From NCBI GenBank assembly GCA_947253885.1, contig CAMYAO010000031.1, positions 1 to 13,849 of the forward strand: a DNA stretch of 13,849 nt, in the 5' to 3' direction. Under the pieces are notes generated by a model. The model was not told where the DNA came from and searched no databases. It was given only the letters and a program-made list of their open reading frames with translations. Shown here piece by piece: positions 1 to 6,199 of this stretch. Both the position numbers and the translations under genes were made by a program. Within the stretch, counting starts at the first letter, position 1, and each line of letters opens with the position of its first letter. Source of the DNA: an uncultured Clostridium sp. (GTDB lineage: Bacteria; Bacillota; Clostridia; Lachnospirales; Lachnospiraceae).

Positions 1-43
1 GTGAATTTTTATAAAAGTTACTAAAATCCATTATTTTTATCAT
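1..43 (-). CDS. 5' end of a divergent gene, cut by the window edge
   Basis: An ATG at 43 on the minus strand opens a frame that stays open to the first base of the window. It gives 14 residues beginning MIKIMDFSNFYKNS. A GGAG Shine-Dalgarno (51-54) lies 7 nt upstream, which is ideal spacing and the main reason for calling it. The start resembles the first strand of many ABC-transporter ATPase subunits (MIKI.DFS..Y), but 14 residues cannot establish a family. It is divergent from bioB, so the AT-rich gap 44-288 would hold both promoters. Confidence 0.4.
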   Translation of the reverse strand, partial: MIKIMDFSNFYKNS

Positions 44-288
44 AATAACACTCCATACATGGAAAAAGCCCCTATAAAAATAGAGACTTTATCCACAATC
101 TAATTTTTAATTAGGATATGAAGAAGAGTATTTCTATAGTATACATATAATATATGTCTTTTTTTTGTTTGAAATAAGAACAATTTGTAACTTCCTCCAC
201 ATTATACAATTCGTTAACTTATTGTTGATTTTTTTAGTTAACAATTGTAAAGTAAAAGAAATGATATTTCAGAAAGGTACTGACAGAA
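44..288. other. AT-rich divergent intergenic region upstream of bioB
   Basis: No convincing coding sequence is present. It contains the ribosome binding site of the left-hand partial gene, an AT-only short hairpin followed by a run of eight T (near 142-166), a BirA-like paired half-site (211-244), and a weak AGAAAGG ribosome binding site (271-277) for bioB. A perfect 9-base match to the DnaA box TTATCCACA occurs at 89-97, but as a single copy it is not interpreted as an origin. Confidence 0.5.
211..244 (+). promoter_or_regulatory. Putative BirA operator upstream of bioB
   Basis: Half-sites TCGTTAAC (211-218) and GTTAACAA (237-244) form an inverted pair 45 bp before the bioB start. Firmicute BirA operators are TTGTTAAC paired with GTTAACAA, so the right half matches fully and the left at 7 of 8. 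The 18-bp spacer is a few bases longer than the roughly 15 bp I expect. BirA represses biotin genes when biotinyl-AMP is high, so the site fits its gene. Half-site match and location are seen; binding is inferred. Confidence 0.45.
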
Positions 289-1203
289 ATGCTAACAAAA
301 ACAGAAATTCAGGAACTACTTTTACTTCCATTAGAGGAGCTGACAGAACAAGCCAACCGCATTCGTATTCAGCACTGCGGCAATCGCTTTGATTTCTGTA
401 CAATTTTAAATGCAAAAAGCGGAAAATGTTCAGAAGACTGCAAATACTGTGCTCAGTCGATCCACTACGAAACCGCCCGTAAAGAATATCCGCTGTTGAA
501 TAAGCAACAGATACTGGCTGACGCAAAACAAATAGCCGATCACGGTATCCGAAGATACTCCATTGTAACTTCCGGAAAAAAACTAAATTCCGCCGAAGTA
601 TCGGAACTTGCGAAAAGTATTGCCGCCATTAAAGAAACAACCGATCTTCATGTCTGCGGATCTCTTGGAATATTGGATTCCTCACAATATCAGATTTTGC
701 GGGAAGCAGGGCTCAGCCGGGTTCACAATAATCTGGAAACCTCAAGAACTTATTTTCCAAGCGTCTGTTCCACGCACACCTATCAGGACAAACTGGATGC
801 CATCGCCCATGCAAAAGCTTCCAATATGAATATTTGCAGCGGAGGAATTATCGGAATCGGGGAAACAATGGAAGACCGCATTGATTTGGCACTCCAGCTG
901 AAACAACTGGATATCAAAAGTGTTCCCATAAATATCCTGTCTCCGATCAAGGGAACCCCTTATGAAAATAATCCGAAGCTTCCATACGAAGAAGTTCTTC
1001 AAACCATTGCCATCTTTCGTTTTATCCTTCCGGATGCATACATTCGGCTGGCGGGCGGACGAAATCAGCTCCCGGATCATGGTAAACGCTGTTTTCAATC
1101 CGGTGCCAATGCGGCTATTACCGGCAACTTCCTGACCACTACCGGCTCCGGTATTGAAGAGGATCTTCAGATGATCCGCTCCCTCGGATTTGTTCTCACT
1201 TAA
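289..1203 (+). CDS. bioB: Biotin synthase
   Basis: Radical SAM enzyme that inserts sulfur into dethiobiotin to make biotin, the last step of the pathway, in the cytoplasm. The 304-residue product carries the SAM-cluster motif CSEDCKYC (C47, C51, C54) after GNRFDFCTILNAKSG. The auxiliary [2Fe-2S] ligands expected of BioB appear in HVCGSLG, MNICSGGIIGIGET and IRLAGGR. The motif that reads YNHNLDTS in E. coli is VHNNLETS here, and the protein is about 40 residues shorter than the E. coli enzyme; both fit the clostridial form. The AUG at 289 follows AGAAAGG with a rather long spacer of 11 nt. No bioA, bioD or bioF gene is nearby, so the cell may depend on supplied dethiobiotin or have them elsewhere. 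A BirA-like operator lies upstream. Confidence 0.95.
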   Translation: MLTKTEIQELLLLPLEELTEQANRIRIQHCGNRFDFCTILNAKSGKCSEDCKYCAQSIHYETARKEYPLLNKQQILADAKQIADHGIRRYSIVTSGKKLNSAEVSELAKSIAAIKETTDLHVCGSLGILDSSQYQILREAGLSRVHNNLETSRTYFPSVCSTHTYQDKLDAIAHAKASNMNICSGGIIGIGETMEDRIDLALQLKQLDIKSVPINILSPIKGTPYENNPKLPYEEVLQTIAIFRFILPDAYIRLAGGRNQLPDHGKRCFQSGANAAITGNFLTTTGSGIEEDLQMIRSLGFVLT

Positions 1204-1212
1204 ACAGTTTAC

Positions 1213-1240
1213 TTGACTAAAGTATTTCCTATAGTATAGA
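1213..1240 (+). promoter_or_regulatory. Promoter of the alanine/glycine symporter gene
   Basis: The -35 TTGACT (1213-1218) and -10 TATAGA (1235-1240) are separated by 16 bp, starting 9 bp after the bioB stop. This gives a transcript with a leader of about 55 nt that includes the hairpin at 1248-1272. The boxes are seen; activity is inferred. Confidence 0.5.
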
Positions 1241-1247
1241 ATACAAG

Positions 1248-1272
1248 ACAGCTGTTTTGAGAGTTCAGCTGT
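1248..1272 (+). other. Hairpin in the symporter leader
   Basis: ACAGCTG (1248-1254) pairs with CAGCTGT (1266-1272) around an 11-base loop, between the promoter and the AAGGAG ribosome binding site. There is no proper U-tract after it, so I do not call a terminator. It could be a weak bioB 3' end or a 5' stabilising stem. Confidence 0.35.
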
Positions 1273-1303
1273 TTCAAATATTATATACAAAAGGAGATTT
1301 GTT

Positions 1304-2719
1304 ATGTTAAACTCATTTACAATTCTGCTCAATCAATTGGATAAGTATATCTGGGGAGTTCCTCTCATTGCTTTGATCCTGGTCGGTGGAATTATGTTAA
1401 CAATTCGTATGGGATTCCATCAAGTTCGTCGTCTTCCGCTGGCTCTAAAATGGATGTGGAAGAAAGAAGAAGGCGGAGACGGAGAAATATCCAGCTTTGC
1501 AGCTCTTTGTACTGCACTGTCCGCCACTATCGGAACTGGAAATATTGTCGGTGTTGCCACCGCAATCGGAGCTGGAGGTCCCGGAGCTTTGTTTTGGATG
1601 GTAGTTGCCGCCTTTTTCGGAATGGCAACCAAGTATGCAGAAGGACTATTGGCCATTAAATACAGAGTTGTCGCAAAAGATGGACACAGTCTGGGCGGAC
1701 CTTTCTACTATATTGAACACGGTATGGGGATTAAGTTTCGATGGTTGGCTAAAATATTTGCTTTTTTCGGAGTCTGTGTCGGACTGATGGGGATCGGCAC
1801 CATTACACAGGTAAATGGAATTGCCAGTGCCGTACAAAACTTTTTTGATCCGAAAAAAGAACTGACCATAGCACTTCCGATTCTCGGAACACATACCATT
1901 GCTACGATTATTGCTTCTATTGCTTTAACGATCATTGTTGCTTTAGTTCTAATTGGCGGTATCAAGCGCATCTCGGCAGTCAGTCAGGTAATCGTTCCTT
2001 TTATGGCAGTAATTTATATCACAATTGTGGTAATTTTATTAATTCTGAACTACCGTGCGTTACCCGGTGCGATTGCCACGATCTTAGAGGGAGCATTCCG
2101 TCCGAGAGCCGTAACCGGAGGAATGGTCGGAAGTATCTTAATTGCCATGCAACAGGGAATTGCCCGCGGAATCTTTTCCAATGAAGCCGGTCTTGGAAGT
2201 GCTCCGATTGCAGCAGCCGCCGCACAGACAAAAGAACCGGTTCGTCAGGGATTAGTCAGCATGACAGGTACTTTCATTGATACGATTATTATTTGTACTA
2301 TGACCGGTCTTGCAATTGTAACCACCAGTGCATGGAAAGTCTCCGGACTGAAGGGAGTAGAAGTTACTACTTATGCCTTTCAAAACGGATTGCCATTTCC
2401 GGCTGCCATTGCCAGTTTTTTATTGATGATCTGTCTGGTGTTCTTTGCTTTTACCACGATTTTAGGATGGGACTACTACAGCGAACGCTGTCTGGAATAT
2501 TTAAGCGGCGGAAAAATGATATACAATCAAATATTCCGTTGGCTATATATTTTAATGGTCTTTTTAGGACCATATCTGACTGTAGCCGCTGTTTGGACCA
2601 TTGCAGATATTTTTAACGGGTTAATGGCTATTCCGAATATGATTGCAATATTTGCGCTCTCCGGAGTCGTCGTAAAAGAAACAAAGGATTTTTTTAAAGA
2701 AAAAAAACAGTTTGATTGA
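1304..2719 (+). CDS. Alanine/glycine:cation symporter, AGCS family
   Basis: Membrane carrier that takes up alanine or glycine with sodium. The 471-residue protein is a typical AGCS length, with about ten hydrophobic segments spread along it. The family signature is clear: ATIGTGNIVGVATAIGAGGPGALFW (residues 74-98; the TGN and GGPGALFW parts are diagnostic), followed later by ARGIFSNEAGLGSAPIAAAAA, and a WDYYSERCLEYL stretch near the C-terminal third. The AUG at 1304 is preceded by AAGGAG (1291-1296), 7 nt upstream. It has its own promoter after bioB, so it is probably transcribed independently of biotin control. Its natural 3' signal was probably the inverted repeat beginning at 2724, now split by an insertion. 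Substrate choice between alanine and glycine cannot be read from the sequence. Confidence 0.93.
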   Translation: MLNSFTILLNQLDKYIWGVPLIALILVGGIMLTIRMGFHQVRRLPLALKWMWKKEEGGDGEISSFAALCTALSATIGTGNIVGVATAIGAGGPGALFWMVVAAFFGMATKYAEGLLAIKYRVVAKDGHSLGGPFYYIEHGMGIKFRWLAKIFAFFGVCVGLMGIGTITQVNGIASAVQNFFDPKKELTIALPILGTHTIATIIASIALTIIVALVLIGGIKRISAVSQVIVPFMAVIYITIVVILLILNYRALPGAIATILEGAFRPRAVTGGMVGSILIAMQQGIARGIFSNEAGLGSAPIAAAAAQTKEPVRQGLVSMTGTFIDTIIICTMTGLAIVTTSAWKVSGLKGVEVTTYAFQNGLPFPAAIASFLLMICLVFFAFTTILGWDYYSERCLEYLSGGKMIYNQIFRWLYILMVFLGPYLTVAAVWTIADIFNGLMAIPNMIAIFALSGVVVKETKDFFKEKKQFD

Positions 2720-2746
2720 TCTGTAAAATAAAAGAGAATGTTATGA

Positions 2747-2860
2747 GAATTAAAATCAGAAATGGAACGATACATAAAGTATTACAACGAACATAGAATC
2801 AAAGAGAAACTAGGATGGCTAAGTCCTGTACAATACAGATTAAGTCTCTTGGCTGCATAA
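2747..2860 (+). pseudogene. IS3-family transposase, C-terminal fragment
   Basis: An open frame encodes ELKSEMERYIKYYNEHRI.. followed by KEKLGWLSPVQYR and a stop at 2858-2860. This is the characteristic C-terminal tail of the IS3/IS150-type DDE integrase (E.YI.YYN..RI..KLG..SP..YR). All catalytic residues lie upstream and are missing, and an in-frame stop (2744-2746) precedes the fragment. It is a dead remnant. Confidence 0.85.
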
Positions 2861-2893
2861 AAAATAGCGTAGCAGCCATAAAACTGCTACGCT
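2859..2893 (-). terminator. Hairpin terminator inside the IS remnant
   Basis: A perfect 10-bp stem AGCGTAGCAG (2866-2875) with CTGCTACGCT (2884-2893) and an 8-base loop. Read on the minus strand it is followed by A and then six T (2864-2859), the form of an intrinsic terminator. It would stop transcripts entering the element from the EamA side and may have replaced the split terminator for that strand. Confidence 0.6.
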
Positions 2894-2899
2894 TAAAAA

Positions 2900-2923
2900 G
2901 TCTAACTTTTGGGGAGCACCTCA
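2900..2923 (+). repeat. Right terminal inverted repeat of the IS remnant
   Basis: The stretch begins GTCTAACTTTTGGGG and ends in CACCTCA. Ends of this type (..AACTTTTGGGG.GCAC.TCA) are typical of Firmicute IS3-family elements. The partner left repeat is lost except for the outer TGAG at 2744-2747. Confidence 0.65.
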
Positions 2924-2957
2924 AAATACTCCTTTAACATTCTCTTTTATTTTATAT

Positions 2958-3353
2958 CTAAACGGCCATCAATATTGTTCCTGTTTCCAGTAAAATCAAT
3001 CCTATTAACATTTTTTATACAAAATAAGAAACTAATGCAGTTACCAATATACTCAATTTATCTACCGGCACAACACCACTTTCCGGTCCGATTTGAAGTG
3101 CATGATAAAAACTAAGCCACGACGCTCCGGTCGCCACTCCCGAAAGTATTAAAAATAAGCAGGAAGAGCAGGTAATTGAAGATAACCGATGTACACCTCC
3201 TGTTATTCCGACAATAATCCAAGAAAACACCGATACCACAATCGTTCTTACAGCTGTTGCAACAGTACTGTCTGTCTTTTGTATTCCTCACTTTACCAGT
3301 ATAGAAGTAATCCCCGCAAACACAGCAGATCTGCAAGCAAACATCAACCACAT
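2958..3353 (-). pseudogene. EamA/DMT-family transporter, decayed
   Basis: Small membrane exporter of the drug/metabolite superfamily, about 140 residues when intact (single EamA domain). From the ATG at 3353 the frame reads MWLMFACRSAVFAGITSILVK, then TGA (3290 region), then GIQKTDSTVATAVRTIVVSV with further helices and GVATGASWLSFYHALQIGP, VVPVDKLSILVTALVSYFV. The last three stretches are hallmarks of the family. A second stop (TAA, 3015-3017) follows, and the usual FHEKLT-type loop of about seven residues is missing before MLIGLILLETGTILMAV and the final TAG. One frame is kept throughout, so the lesions are one nonsense change and one small deletion with a stop. The ATG overlaps the end of the upstream gene by 10 bases, indicating a former operon. 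Loss of the transporter is the likely outcome. Confidence 0.85.
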
Positions 3354-3743
3354 GATTTTTCATTCCATTCCTTATTTTCAAACAATAAACTTGCAATATG
3401 TCTGCCGTCGACCTCCCCGACATCCAACCCCTCTAAGCAATAATGACAATAACAGACCACTTTGGAGGTTTCATACTGCATACAATACGCTTTCATAATC
3501 TCTTTCTGTTCCTCCTCCGTGTGAGGAATAAATTTTCCGATAGCCTGCTCGACATAATGCTTGGGAGCCAATGACGGATTTCTCGGTGGTTGTACTTTAT
3601 GAAGAGATACTCCACAAAAATCCGTCTTATCGAAATGATCTTTTAACTCTTTTACAGTAAAATTCATCTGATGTAAAAGATGGCGAACTGCTTCCTGCAA
3701 TATAATAATCCATGTCTGTTCCTTATCTCTTTTCTGACTGCAT
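3344..3743 (-). pseudogene. Cysteine-rich protein, frameshifted near its start
   Basis: I do not recognise a named gene. The main frame (stop 3344-3346) encodes about 118 residues with TDFCGVSLHKVQPPRNPSLAP, KAYCMQYETSKVVCYCHYC and GRHIASLLF. The C-terminal CYCHYC plus GRHIA.LLF is reminiscent of the C-terminal half of HdrB-like CCG iron-sulfur proteins, but this is a weak analogy. The frame has no ATG, yet it continues coherently upstream (KRDKEQTWIIILQEAVRHL) until an ATG at 3743 in another frame: MQSEKR then stop. Removing one A from the run at 3730-3734 gives MQSERDKEQTWIII.. in a single frame, so a one-base insertion is the simplest reading. A short upstream-start version from the TTG at 3700 remains possible. 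It overlaps the EamA remnant downstream, so both parts of this operon have decayed. Confidence 0.5.
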
Positions 3744-3812
3744 ATAGAAAAGCGCCTTTTCTAAAAGTCAGTTTTTGTCCTCTTTCTGAACGAATCACTT
3801 TCAATTACTGTT

Positions 3813-4310
3813 CTATGGAATATATCTTTCAATTACACTCCAGCTTTCTATTAAACGCTCCAGTGTCCAAACTGCATTTGCAGGACTTGTAGAAGGTAAA
3901 ACCGTGATTTCTCTCCCGATATCCTGTTCCTGATATTTTTTATAAAGTTGTCCTGCTTTTACCCCATTTGCATAAATTTGTATTACCTCGGAATTTGACA
4001 GTATTCTCTGAAGATCTGTCGGAACCACATTTTTGATACTGCTGTCACTGGAACCCTTTATATCACAACTAAGTACTACATCCCAAAGGGCAATATAATT
4101 CTGCAAAAGCAGCGCCTTCTTTTCTTCCACAGATTTCGGAACTGAAGACTTACAAACTGCCGCCAGTACTTTCCAAAAACGATTTTGCTTATGACCGTAA
4201 TAAAAATCCGTTTCTCTGGATTTTACAGAGGGCAATGTTCCCAAAATCAATATTTTGGATCTGTTATCACAGATCGGCGGAAACGGATGCACAATATGCT
4301 GATACATCAT
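3813..4310 (-). CDS. DNA-deoxyinosine glycosylase (UDG superfamily, family 6 type)
   Basis: Base-excision repair enzyme expected to remove hypoxanthine (deaminated adenine) from DNA. The 165-residue protein has the family layout: HPFPP near the N-terminus, ILGTLPSVKS (22-31), YYGHKQNRFW (37-46) and LPSTSPANA (138-146), the last two being the base-binding and leucine-loop equivalents of the UDG fold. AGGAGG sits 3 nt before the first ATG (4310) and 6 nt before the second (4307), so MYQH.. from 4307 may be the true start. Only 7 bases separate it from the pfkA stop, so it is probably co-transcribed with pfkA. Family assignment is confident; hypoxanthine rather than uracil preference is from family knowledge. 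Confidence 0.88.
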   Translation of the reverse strand: MMYQHIVHPFPPICDNRSKILILGTLPSVKSRETDFYYGHKQNRFWKVLAAVCKSSVPKSVEEKKALLLQNYIALWDVVLSCDIKGSSDSSIKNVVPTDLQRILSNSEVIQIYANGVKAGQLYKKYQEQDIGREITVLPSTSPANAVWTLERLIESWSVIERYIP

Positions 4311-4317
4311 GCTCCTC

Positions 4318-5292
4318 CTATATCGCCAGATTTTTCCTTAAATGATACTGATATTCATTGATCTGCTTCTCCATTGCCAAAGCTTCCTCCATATCAAAAT
4401 CTCTGAATTCTCCCTTTAAATAACCGATAATACGATTCTTTTTTCCGTCTGCCAACACATCTACCGCAAGAGCTCCCATTGTGGTGGCATATACGCGATC
4501 TTTACAGGTAGGACTTCCGCCTCTTTGCATATACCCTAAAATAGTAGCTCTTGTCTGCATGCCGGTTGCCTCCTCAATTCTCTTTGCAAAATTAACGGAA
4601 TCCCCGATTCCCTCTGCATTGACAATAATATAATGTTTTTTTCCCTGTTTTCGACGTTCGATTATATTCTCAATAATAGCCTGTTCGTTATGATCGTACT
4701 CTTCCGGAATCAAAACCTGCTCCGCTCCGTTTGCCAATCCGCACCACAGTGTAATATAGCCCGCTCCTCTTCCCATCACTTCAATAATACTGCATCTCTC
4801 ATGAGAGGTAGAGGTATCACGGATCTTGTCAATCGCTTCCATTGCCGTATTGACTGCCGTATCAAATCCGATCGTATAATCAGTACAGCCGATATCGAGA
4901 TCAATCGTTGCCGGTATTCCCACTACATTAATCCCCTGTTCAGAAAGCTTTCTGGCTCCTTTAAAAGAACCATCTCCGCCAATTACAATCAAAGCATCTA
5001 TTTCATTTCGCATCAAGATAGCCGCTGCTTTCTTTTGTCCCTCCAATGTCATAAACTCTTCAGATCTTGCAGTCTGCAAAATAGTGCCGCCTCTTTGAAT
5101 AATCTCAGAAACACTTCGAGCGGTCATCTCCTCTATTTCTTCATCCAGCAATCCGACATAACCTCTTCGAATTCCCTTTACCATCATTCCTTTTGAGATT
5201 CCTTCCCGTACCACTGCCCGAATAGCCGCATTCATTCCCGGAGAATCCCCTCCACTTGTCAATACCGCTATTGTCATTTTGTTTTTCTCCAT
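4318..5292 (-). CDS. pfkA: ATP-dependent 6-phosphofructokinase
   Basis: Commits glycolysis by phosphorylating fructose 6-phosphate to fructose 1,6-bisphosphate in the cytoplasm. Starting at 5292 the protein has 324 residues, the usual bacterial length. It shows GGDSPGMNAAIRAVVR (14-29), GGDGSFKGA (105-113; glycine in GDGS is the ATP-type, not PPi-type, signature), the catalytic TIDLD (129-133, base D131) and MGRGAGYITL. The usual PGTIDND reads PATIDLD here; both aspartates are kept. I chose 5292 because GAGGG lies just upstream, whereas the ATG at 5322 has no comparable site. Gap to crcB upstream is 110 nt and contains a TATAAT (5337-5342), so it may have its own promoter; the DNA glycosylase follows 7 nt downstream. 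Confidence 0.95.
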   Translation of the reverse strand: MEKNKMTIAVLTSGGDSPGMNAAIRAVVREGISKGMMVKGIRRGYVGLLDEEIEEMTARSVSEIIQRGGTILQTARSEEFMTLEGQKKAAAILMRNEIDALIVIGGDGSFKGARKLSEQGINVVGIPATIDLDIGCTDYTIGFDTAVNTAMEAIDKIRDTSTSHERCSIIEVMGRGAGYITLWCGLANGAEQVLIPEEYDHNEQAIIENIIERRKQGKKHYIIVNAEGIGDSVNFAKRIEEATGMQTRATILGYMQRGGSPTCKDRVYATTMGALAVDVLADGKKNRIIGYLKGEFRDFDMEEALAMEKQINEYQYHLRKNLAI

Positions 5293-5336
5293 AACACACC
5301 CTCTTCGTATTGTATTTTTCATTGCTCTTATAACTT

Positions 5337-5342
5337 ATTATA
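5337..5342 (-). promoter_or_regulatory. Possible -10 box before pfkA
   Basis: A perfect TATAAT on the minus strand lies 45 bp upstream of the chosen pfkA start, in the 110-nt gap after crcB. No good -35 sits at 16-18 bp (the nearest, ATGACA, is at 13 bp), so activity is uncertain. Confidence 0.3.
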
Positions 5343-5402
5343 CGCTTTATCATGTTGTCATTTATTTTCCGGAAACCCGATTCCCAGAACTGCCAATGTG
5401 AC

Positions 5403-5765
5403 TCATCCTGCTATTCTCTGTGCCAAAATCACTGCCAGAACACCGCATACAATACTGCCGGTCACATACAATACCGCTACAGCTGTATTTCCCTTTGCAA
5501 GCAGCTGATCCGTTTCTAATGCAAAAGAAGAAAACGTTGTAAATCCGCCGCAAACCCCTACTTTCAAAAACAGAATTAACTTCGGGTGCATTTGGTGTTT
5601 TGCGGCAAGGGCAGCCACCATCCCGATCACAAAGGCTCCCAACATATTAATACCGAATGTTTTAATAGGAAATCCGTTCTCCGGACTAACCGGAAGTAAT
5701 CCTGCCAAATATCGCAATACTGATCCTATAAATCCACCTGCTCCTACAATTATACACTGTATCAT
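5403..5765 (-). CDS. crcB: Fluoride exporter CrcB/FluC
   Basis: Small membrane channel that lets fluoride leave the cell and so protects enolase and pyrophosphatase. The 120-residue protein is full length with four hydrophobic segments. It carries the key FluC features: GAGGFIGSVLRY at the N-terminus, the pore asparagine in FGINMLGAF (N40), and GGFTTFSSFALE (73-84) with the phenylalanines and serine/threonine that line the fluoride path. FluC works as an antiparallel dimer; only one copy is seen here, so a homodimer is expected. It begins 12 nt after the rhodanese gene, so the two form an operon. I searched by eye for a fluoride riboswitch upstream of this pair and did not find one. Confidence 0.93.
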   Translation of the reverse strand: MIQCIIVGAGGFIGSVLRYLAGLLPVSPENGFPIKTFGINMLGAFVIGMVAALAAKHQMHPKLILFLKVGVCGGFTTFSSFALETDQLLAKGNTAVAVLYVTGSIVCGVLAVILAQRIAG

Positions 5766-5777
5766 CGTTTCCCTTTT

Positions 5778-6089
5778 CTACTCCAATTTTCCTGAATACT
5801 GACAGATTCCACCTATATTTTCTACTTGAGAATATCCCATTTTTTTTAGCTTCTTAACTGCCTGCTGACTTCTTGCACCACTCAAGCAATATATAAAGAT
5901 CGGTGTTGACTGATCTTTATATATTGACTCTACTCCCTCTATTTTCTGCAACGGCAGATTTTTACTTCCCGGAATATGACCGGATCTGTACTCTTCTTCC
6001 GTTCTCACATCCAACAAAACTACACCTTCTGTTTTTTGAACTATTGTAAGAAATTCATTTATATCCTTCTTTTTGAAAAATAATCCCAT
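5778..6089 (-). CDS. Rhodanese-like sulfurtransferase domain protein
   Basis: Single-domain rhodanese of 103 residues, expected to carry a sulfane sulfur on a cysteine persulfide in the cytoplasm. Visible features are VVLLDVRTEEEYRSGHIPGSKNLPL (23-47, the CH2A-like region) and the active loop CLSGARS (68-74) with catalytic C68. The loop is the C-x-S-G-x-R-S form common in small sulfurtransferases. The start at 6089 is supported by AGAAAGG, 3 nt upstream of the ATG, and a TATAAT-like box between it and the terminator 6138-6178. It is the first gene of the rhodanese-crcB pair. The physiological acceptor is unknown, and a link between sulfur transfer and fluoride export is not established. Confidence 0.88.
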   Translation of the reverse strand: MGLFFKKKDINEFLTIVQKTEGVVLLDVRTEEEYRSGHIPGSKNLPLQKIEGVESIYKDQSTPIFIYCLSGARSQQAVKKLKKMGYSQVENIGGICQYSGKLE

Positions 6090-6137
6090 AGCCTTTCTCC
6101 ATTCTTGATATATCTGTTATCCTCTATTATAACCCTA

Positions 6138-6178
6138 ATAACAGAAAAAAAGCACCAAAGGTGCTTTTTTTCTGTTAT
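6138..6178. terminator. Bidirectional terminator between adh and the rhodanese gene
   Basis: Perfect 19-bp stem with a 3-base loop (6157-6159). The core GCACC/GGTGC is flanked by a seven-base A run on one side and seven-base T run on the other. It lies just past the alcohol dehydrogenase stop (6200), so it ends that transcript and isolates the downstream operon. Confidence 0.9.
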
Positions 6179-6199
6179 GTTAAGTTTACAAGGAAGGGA

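Larger units (their letters stand above)
2744..2923 (+). mobile_element. Remnant of an IS3-family element (right end)
   Basis: A 180-bp remnant with the last codons of an IS3-type transposase, a short 3' region with a hairpin, and a right terminal repeat GTCTAACTTTTGGGGAGC.. ending in CA at 2923, the usual terminus of this family. The left 4 bases TGAG equal the inverse of the right tip, after which the sequence jumps into the transposase 3' part, so nearly all of the left end and the gene are deleted. No matching 3-bp target duplication is visible at the two edges. It cannot move by itself. Confidence 0.7.
2724..2954. terminator. Bidirectional terminator split by an IS remnant
   Basis: The 20 bases at 2724-2743 (TAAAATAAAAGAGAATGTTA) are an exact inverted copy of 2935-2954. 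They sit just past the symporter stop (2719) and just before the stop of the convergent EamA remnant (2958), where a bidirectional terminator is expected. Taking out 2744-2923 restores a perfect 22-bp stem with loop ATACTCC. The arm matches are seen directly; the terminator role before insertion is inferred. Confidence 0.65.

Noticed and set aside
89..97. Perfect DnaA box TTATCCACA, suggesting an origin
   Set aside because: Single copy, no cluster, no dnaA/dnaN/rpmH neighbourhood; likely chance in AT-rich DNA.
742..1332. 196-codon minus-strand frame opposite bioB
   Set aside because: Fully antisense to a well-supported bioB, no ribosome binding site and no family-like sequence.
3734..3770. 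Nested hairpin around the start of the frameshifted gene (CTGACT/AGTCAG and AGAAA/TTTCT)
   Set aside because: Short and AT-rich arms and a dead downstream gene; not strong enough to call a regulatory element.
4633..5196. 187-codon plus-strand frame opposite pfkA
   Set aside because: Shadow of pfkA codons; composition is serine/asparagine/histidine rich as expected of antisense translation.
5766..6137. Fluoride riboswitch upstream of the rhodanese-crcB pair
   Set aside because: I looked for the conserved GGNGAUGG-type core on the minus strand and did not see it.
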